Assembly (NCBI GenBank): GCA_964035015.1
Contig: OZ036013.1
Coordinates: 10,061,866-10,125,865, forward strand
Direction: 5' to 3'
DNA length: 64,000 nucleotides
Origin: Corallium rubrum
Taxonomy: Eukaryota > Cnidaria > Anthozoa > Scleralcyonacea > Coralliidae
Of this stretch, positions 60,834 through 64,000 are shown in pieces. A program made the position numbers and the translations under genes. Below the pieces are notes generated by a model. That model saw only the letters and a program-made list of their open reading frames with translations. It did not search any database and was not told the DNA's origin. How positions within the stretch are numbered: position 1 is the first letter of the stretch; every line of letters begins with the position of its first letter.

Positions 60834-61174
60834 TACAGGGTGTATAAAAAAAAAGGCTACCCTTAGAAAATATAATTAACATTCTTTTCAAATAACCTAT
60901 TGTATATTGACAGCCCTGGACACCTCTGAAGTCATGGATGCGTAAAAAACAAATGGTCGTATACACCTGGGAAATTACGATAACTTCTAAACGTATGAAG
61001 GAGCATAACTGAAATAAAAATGTTAATTATATTCATATCAGTTCGATTAAAAATGGTTCAACTGACCACAGAGCAACGCGTATGTGTCCAGGGCTGTCAA
61101 TATACAATAGGTTATTTGAAAAGAATGTTAATTATATTTTCTGAGGGTAGCCTTTTTTTTGATACACCCTGTAT
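60834..61174. mobile_element. Tc1/mariner-like MITE, TA target
   Basis: TA plus TACAGGGTGTATAAAAAAAA at the left; TTTTTTTTTGATACACCCTGTA plus TA at the right. Arms continue inward (CCTATTGTATATTGACAGCC / GGCTGTCAATATACAATAGG). 341 bp, no transposase. Confidence 0.88.
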
Positions 61175-61179
61175 AACAA

Positions 61180-61740
61180 AACACTTAATGTCTGATCCCT
61201 CGGGAAACAGTTAGTTTTGTTTTCCCTCGAGTCTCGATGTTTCCTCGACTTCGTCTCGGGAAATATCAAGACTCTCGGGAAAACAAAACTAACTGTTTCC
61301 CTCGGGAGCAGACATTAAGTGTATAGTAATAAATTAAATTTCCCCGCCGCCAAGGGAAGATTTATGCGGCCCGAGGACTTTTACAAATCTTCCCGAGGCA
61401 AAGGGGAAGTTTAATCGCTAATTTCCCGAAAAGTCATGTTATTAGTTTGTAATATTATGATCGCCGAGGAAAACTTTGAGAATCTTACCGACAGGAAATT
61501 TACACGGTTGACCAGAGAAGTTGCATGTAATTTTCCCGTGCATGTTGATGAGGGAAAATATATGCAAGTGGGAAATTTAGAAGAAGACAAAGGATTTCTT
61601 TGTCTTCTAATTTTCCCTCGTCAACATGCACAGGGAAATTAGAAGATTTCTTTGTCTTCTAATTTTCCCTCATCAACATGCACGGGAAAATTAGAAAACA
61701 AAGGATAAATTTCCCTCTTGCATGAGCGATGAGGGAAATA
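61180..61740. mobile_element. Nested foldbacks of TTTCCCTCG-type palindromes
   Basis: CACTTAATGTCTGATCCCTC mirrors GGGAGCAGACATTAAGTG (61184-61321). Repeated GTCTTCTAATTTTCCCTC and CATGTTGATGAGGGAAAAT in both orientations at 61535-61740. A 68-codon frame here is built from the palindromes. Confidence 0.75.
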
Positions 61741-61855
61741 CGAGGTTTACATTCCCTCGGAGAACAAAAGAATCTGAGGCGATCATGGTATTATAAAATA
61801 TATAAAACCACCTGGGTTTTGTCGTTAAGTCATGGGTTTCGTCGGTAAATGTTGA

Positions 61856-61893
61856 ACACCCACCACCACCACCACCACCACCACCACCACCAA
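61856..61893. repeat. (CAC)n microsatellite
   Basis: About 12 CAC/CCA triplets, just downstream of the HNH-like gene's stop. Confidence 0.97.
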
Positions 61894-61934
61894 GATTAAA
61901 TGTCCTTGGTACACCACTGTCCGAGCTGAGCTTT

Positions 61935-62227
61935 TTAGTCTTCTTTCGCATCTGATTTCTCTGATTCTAAAATGTTCTTAATTCCAATAATGGCCAGTGG
62001 TATAGGAAACCAAAAATGGTATCTTCGCAAAGTGGTTGCATGTGTTTGAATAGCATTGAGTTTGCTGTTGGAGGAAAGGGCACCACCTTGTTTCTGAGAA
62101 CATGTTTTACACTGTGGGTAAAATACTTGAGATTGATAGAATTTGACAAGTTTGTTTGGTGGCATATGGTCAGCGACAAAGTCTTTGTGCTTTCTTCTGC
62201 CACAAGAATGACAACCATATTTTCTTC
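61935..62227 (-). CDS. HNH-like zinc-motif protein, last exon
   Basis: Acceptor TTGTTTTAG at 62228, stop TAA at 61935. It completes G+GA and reads GRKYGCHSCGRRKHKDFVAD, HMPPNKLVKFYQSQVFYPQC and KTCSQKQGGALSS, then a hydrophobic FWFPIPLAIIGIK and an acidic end SEKSDAKED. The CxxC...ADH...CxxC spacing is that of a treble-clef/HNH-like fold (CHSC, DH, CKTC), where the cysteines would bind structural zinc. I believe it belongs to a conserved animal family of unknown function, but cannot name it. A nuclease role is not established: the catalytic N/H residues beyond ADH are not evident. Confidence 0.7.
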
Positions 62228-62369
62228 CTAAAACAAACAATAAAAGTAACCGCTAGCTGAGAAGTTATACATAGAATAACCCACCCACTTCTTTGAACAC
62301 TGAGTTACCCTTTGGTATTTTATTCTGGCTAATGTCAGACATTTTTAATTGTAATAATCTGAAAGTTTT

Positions 62370-63660
62370 AGATGTGTGTGGCTGGGTAGGTGTGTAGGTA
62401 TTGTAGGTAGGTGTGTAGGTACTGTAGGTAGGTGTGTAGGTACTGTAGGTAGGTGTGTAGGTACTGTAGGTAGGTGTGTAGGTGTGTAGGTACTGTAGGT
62501 AGGTGTGTAGGTACTGTAGGTAGGTGTGTAGGTAGGTAGGTGTGTAGGTAGGTACTGTAGGTAGGTGTGTAGGTAGGTAGGTAGGTGTGTAGGTACTGTA
62601 GGTAGGTACTGTAGGTAGGTGTGTAGGTAGGTGTGTAGGTAGGTAGGTGGGTAGGTAGGTAGGTGTGTAGGTACTGTAGGTAGGTGTGTAGGTACTGTAG
62701 GTAGGTGTGTAGGTACTGTAGGTAGGTGTGTAGGTACTGTAGGTAGGTGTGTAGGTAGGTGTAGGCAGGTGGGTAGGTGTGTAGGTAGGTAGGTGAGTAG
62801 GTGTGCAGGTACTGTAGGTAGGTGTGTAGGTACTGTAAGATAGGTGTGCAGGTACTGTAGGTAGGTGTGTAGGTACTGTTTGATAGGTGTATAGGTACTG
62901 TAGGTAGGTAGGTAGGTGGGTAGGTGTATAGGTACTGTAGGTAGGTGTGTAGGTAGGTAGGTGGGTGAGTGTGCAGGTACTGTAGGTAGGTGTGTAGGTA
63001 GGTAGGTGTGTAGGTACTGTAGGTAGGTGTGTAGGTAGGTAGGTGGGTGAGTGTAGCTAGGTGTGTAGGTGGGTGAGTGTAGGTACTGTAGGTAGGTGTG
63101 TAGGTAGGTGTAGGCAGGTGGGTAGGTGTGTAGGTAGGTAGGTGAGTAGGTGTGCAGGTACTGTAGGTAGGTGTGTAGGTACTGTAAGATAGATGTGCAG
63201 GTACTGTAGGTAGGTGTGTAGGTACTGTTTGATAGGTGTATAGGTACTGTAGGTAGGTAGGTAGGTAGGTAGGTGGGTAGGTGTATAGGTACTGTAGGTA
63301 GGTGTGTAGGTAGGTAGGTGGGTGAGTGTGCAGGTACTGTAGGTAGGTGTGTAGGTGTGTAGGTACTGTAGGTAGGTGTGTAGGTAGGTAGGTGGGTGAG
63401 TGTAGCTAGGTGTGTAGGTGGGTGAGTGTAGGTACTGTAGGTAGGTGTGTAGGTGGGTAAGTGTAGGTACTGTAGGTAGGTGTGTAGGTAGGTAGGTGAG
63501 TGAGTGTACCTAGGTGTGTAGGTGGGTGAGTGTAGGTACTGTAGGTAGGTGTGTAGGTAGGTAGGTGGGTGAGTAGGTGAGTGTAGGCAGGTGTGTAGGT
63601 ACTGTAGGTAGGTGTGTAGGTACTGTAGGTAGGTGTGTTGGTAGGTGGGTGAGTGTGTAG
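62370..63660. repeat. GTAGGTAGGTGT / GTACTGTAGGTAGG satellite in HNH-like gene intron
   Basis: About 1.3 kb of GTAGGTAGGTGTGTAGGTAC-type words with 4-bp register and TACTGTAG interruptions. A block of about 360 bp (62740-63110) is repeated as 63105-63470. Minus-strand frames spell THLPTYLPTVPTHL-like chains and are artefacts. Confidence 0.97.
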
Positions 63661-63679
63661 CACCCATTATAGCACTGAC

Positions 63680-63750
63680 CTCTATGTAACTCAACTGCAG
63701 GTGCCCCATGAAAAAACGGCCCAAATACTGATGCCATCAGGTGCCATCTT
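63680..63750 (-). CDS. HNH-like zinc-motif protein, upstream exon
   Basis: Donor CATAGAG|GTCAGT at 63679. Reading toward it gives ASVFGPFFHGAPAVELHR, and the split codon joins exactly to GRKYGCHSCG in the last exon. Either the ATG at 63737 is the start or the exon begins at the AG before 63750 (AACAAG); the pyrimidine tract for the latter is poor. Further exons may lie right of the window. Confidence 0.6.
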
Positions 63751-63960
63751 GTTAGGTAGGTGGATGTGTAGATAAATGGGTGTGTAAGTAGGTTGAAGTG
63801 TGGTTAGGAGTGTTGTATAGGTAGGTGGGTGTGGGTAGGTAGGTGGGTGTGGAGGTGGAGATGTAGGTAGGTGTATATATAGGTAGGAGGGTGGTTGTGC
63901 AGGTGGGGGTGTATGTATGTAGGTAGGTAGGTAGGTAGGTAGGTGGGTGACTGTCGTCAG
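63751..63960. repeat. Continuation of GTAGGTGGGTGT-type repeat
   Basis: GTAGGTGGGTGTGGGTAGGT and (GTAG)n at 63917-63945. Confidence 0.9.
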
Positions 63961-64000
63961 GATCCTGACAAGAAAAAACTGGGATCTTGGTCAGCCTGGT

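Noticed and set aside
62345-63724. Minus-strand 459-codon Thr/Pro/Tyr-rich frame
   Set aside because: It translates the GTAGGTAGGTGT satellite; only the exon at 63680-63750 is supported.

Overview
This is a window of animal nuclear DNA, most likely cnidarian and plausibly a stony coral. The evidence is intron-split genes with GT-AG sites, short conserved exons in long introns, very dense small transposons and satellite arrays, tRNA- and 5S-derived SINEs, and a rolling-circle (Helentron) transposon. The species cannot be named from the sequence alone.

Host genes, left to right. (1) A plus-strand TMEM30/CDC50 flippase-subunit gene, two internal exons visible (590-2361); its 5' part is off the left edge and I could not find its 3' exons. 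(2) A small plus-strand lysine-rich protein gene in four phase-compatible exons (13051-16398), not recognised. (3) The C-terminal half of a minus-strand Na+-coupled bicarbonate transporter of the SLC4 family, nine exons from 33190 down to about 21032. (4) The C-terminal half of a plus-strand betaine-homocysteine S-methyltransferase, BHMT, five exons from 33833 to 40923. (5) A minus-strand gene with an HNH-like Cys/His zinc motif (61935 to about 63750), continuing off the right edge. The SLC4 and BHMT genes point their missing 5' halves at each other across a 200-base run of N (33501-33700). All the missing exons cannot fit there, so the join is undersized or wrong.

The largest object is a Helentron of about 12.4 kb (45953-58334, minus strand). 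Its essentially uninterrupted frame of 2960 codons holds a 2A-like ribosome-skipping motif, two cysteine-protease-like domains, a 14-unit repeat of 19 residues, a HUH Rep nuclease, a Pif1-type helicase and a C-terminal endonuclease/exonuclease/phosphatase domain. Both ends show the asymmetric terminal inverted repeat and 3' hairpin expected of Helentrons. Its upstream region is a head-to-tail array of about 740-bp units, two of which carry their own 3'-end hairpin.

Most of the rest is non-autonomous DNA transposons, several with exact target-site duplications: Mutator-like (9-10 bp), hAT-like (7-8 bp), TTAA-type, Harbinger-like with a broken Myb/SANT fragment, and Tc1/mariner-like. There are also large foldback elements and long tandem arrays with units of 2, 4, 5, 17, 20, 23, 31, 41, about 90 and about 155 bp. 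The arrays make very long spurious open frames that should not be read as genes. All host-gene models are read by eye from splice signals and family resemblance, with no search or transcript support.
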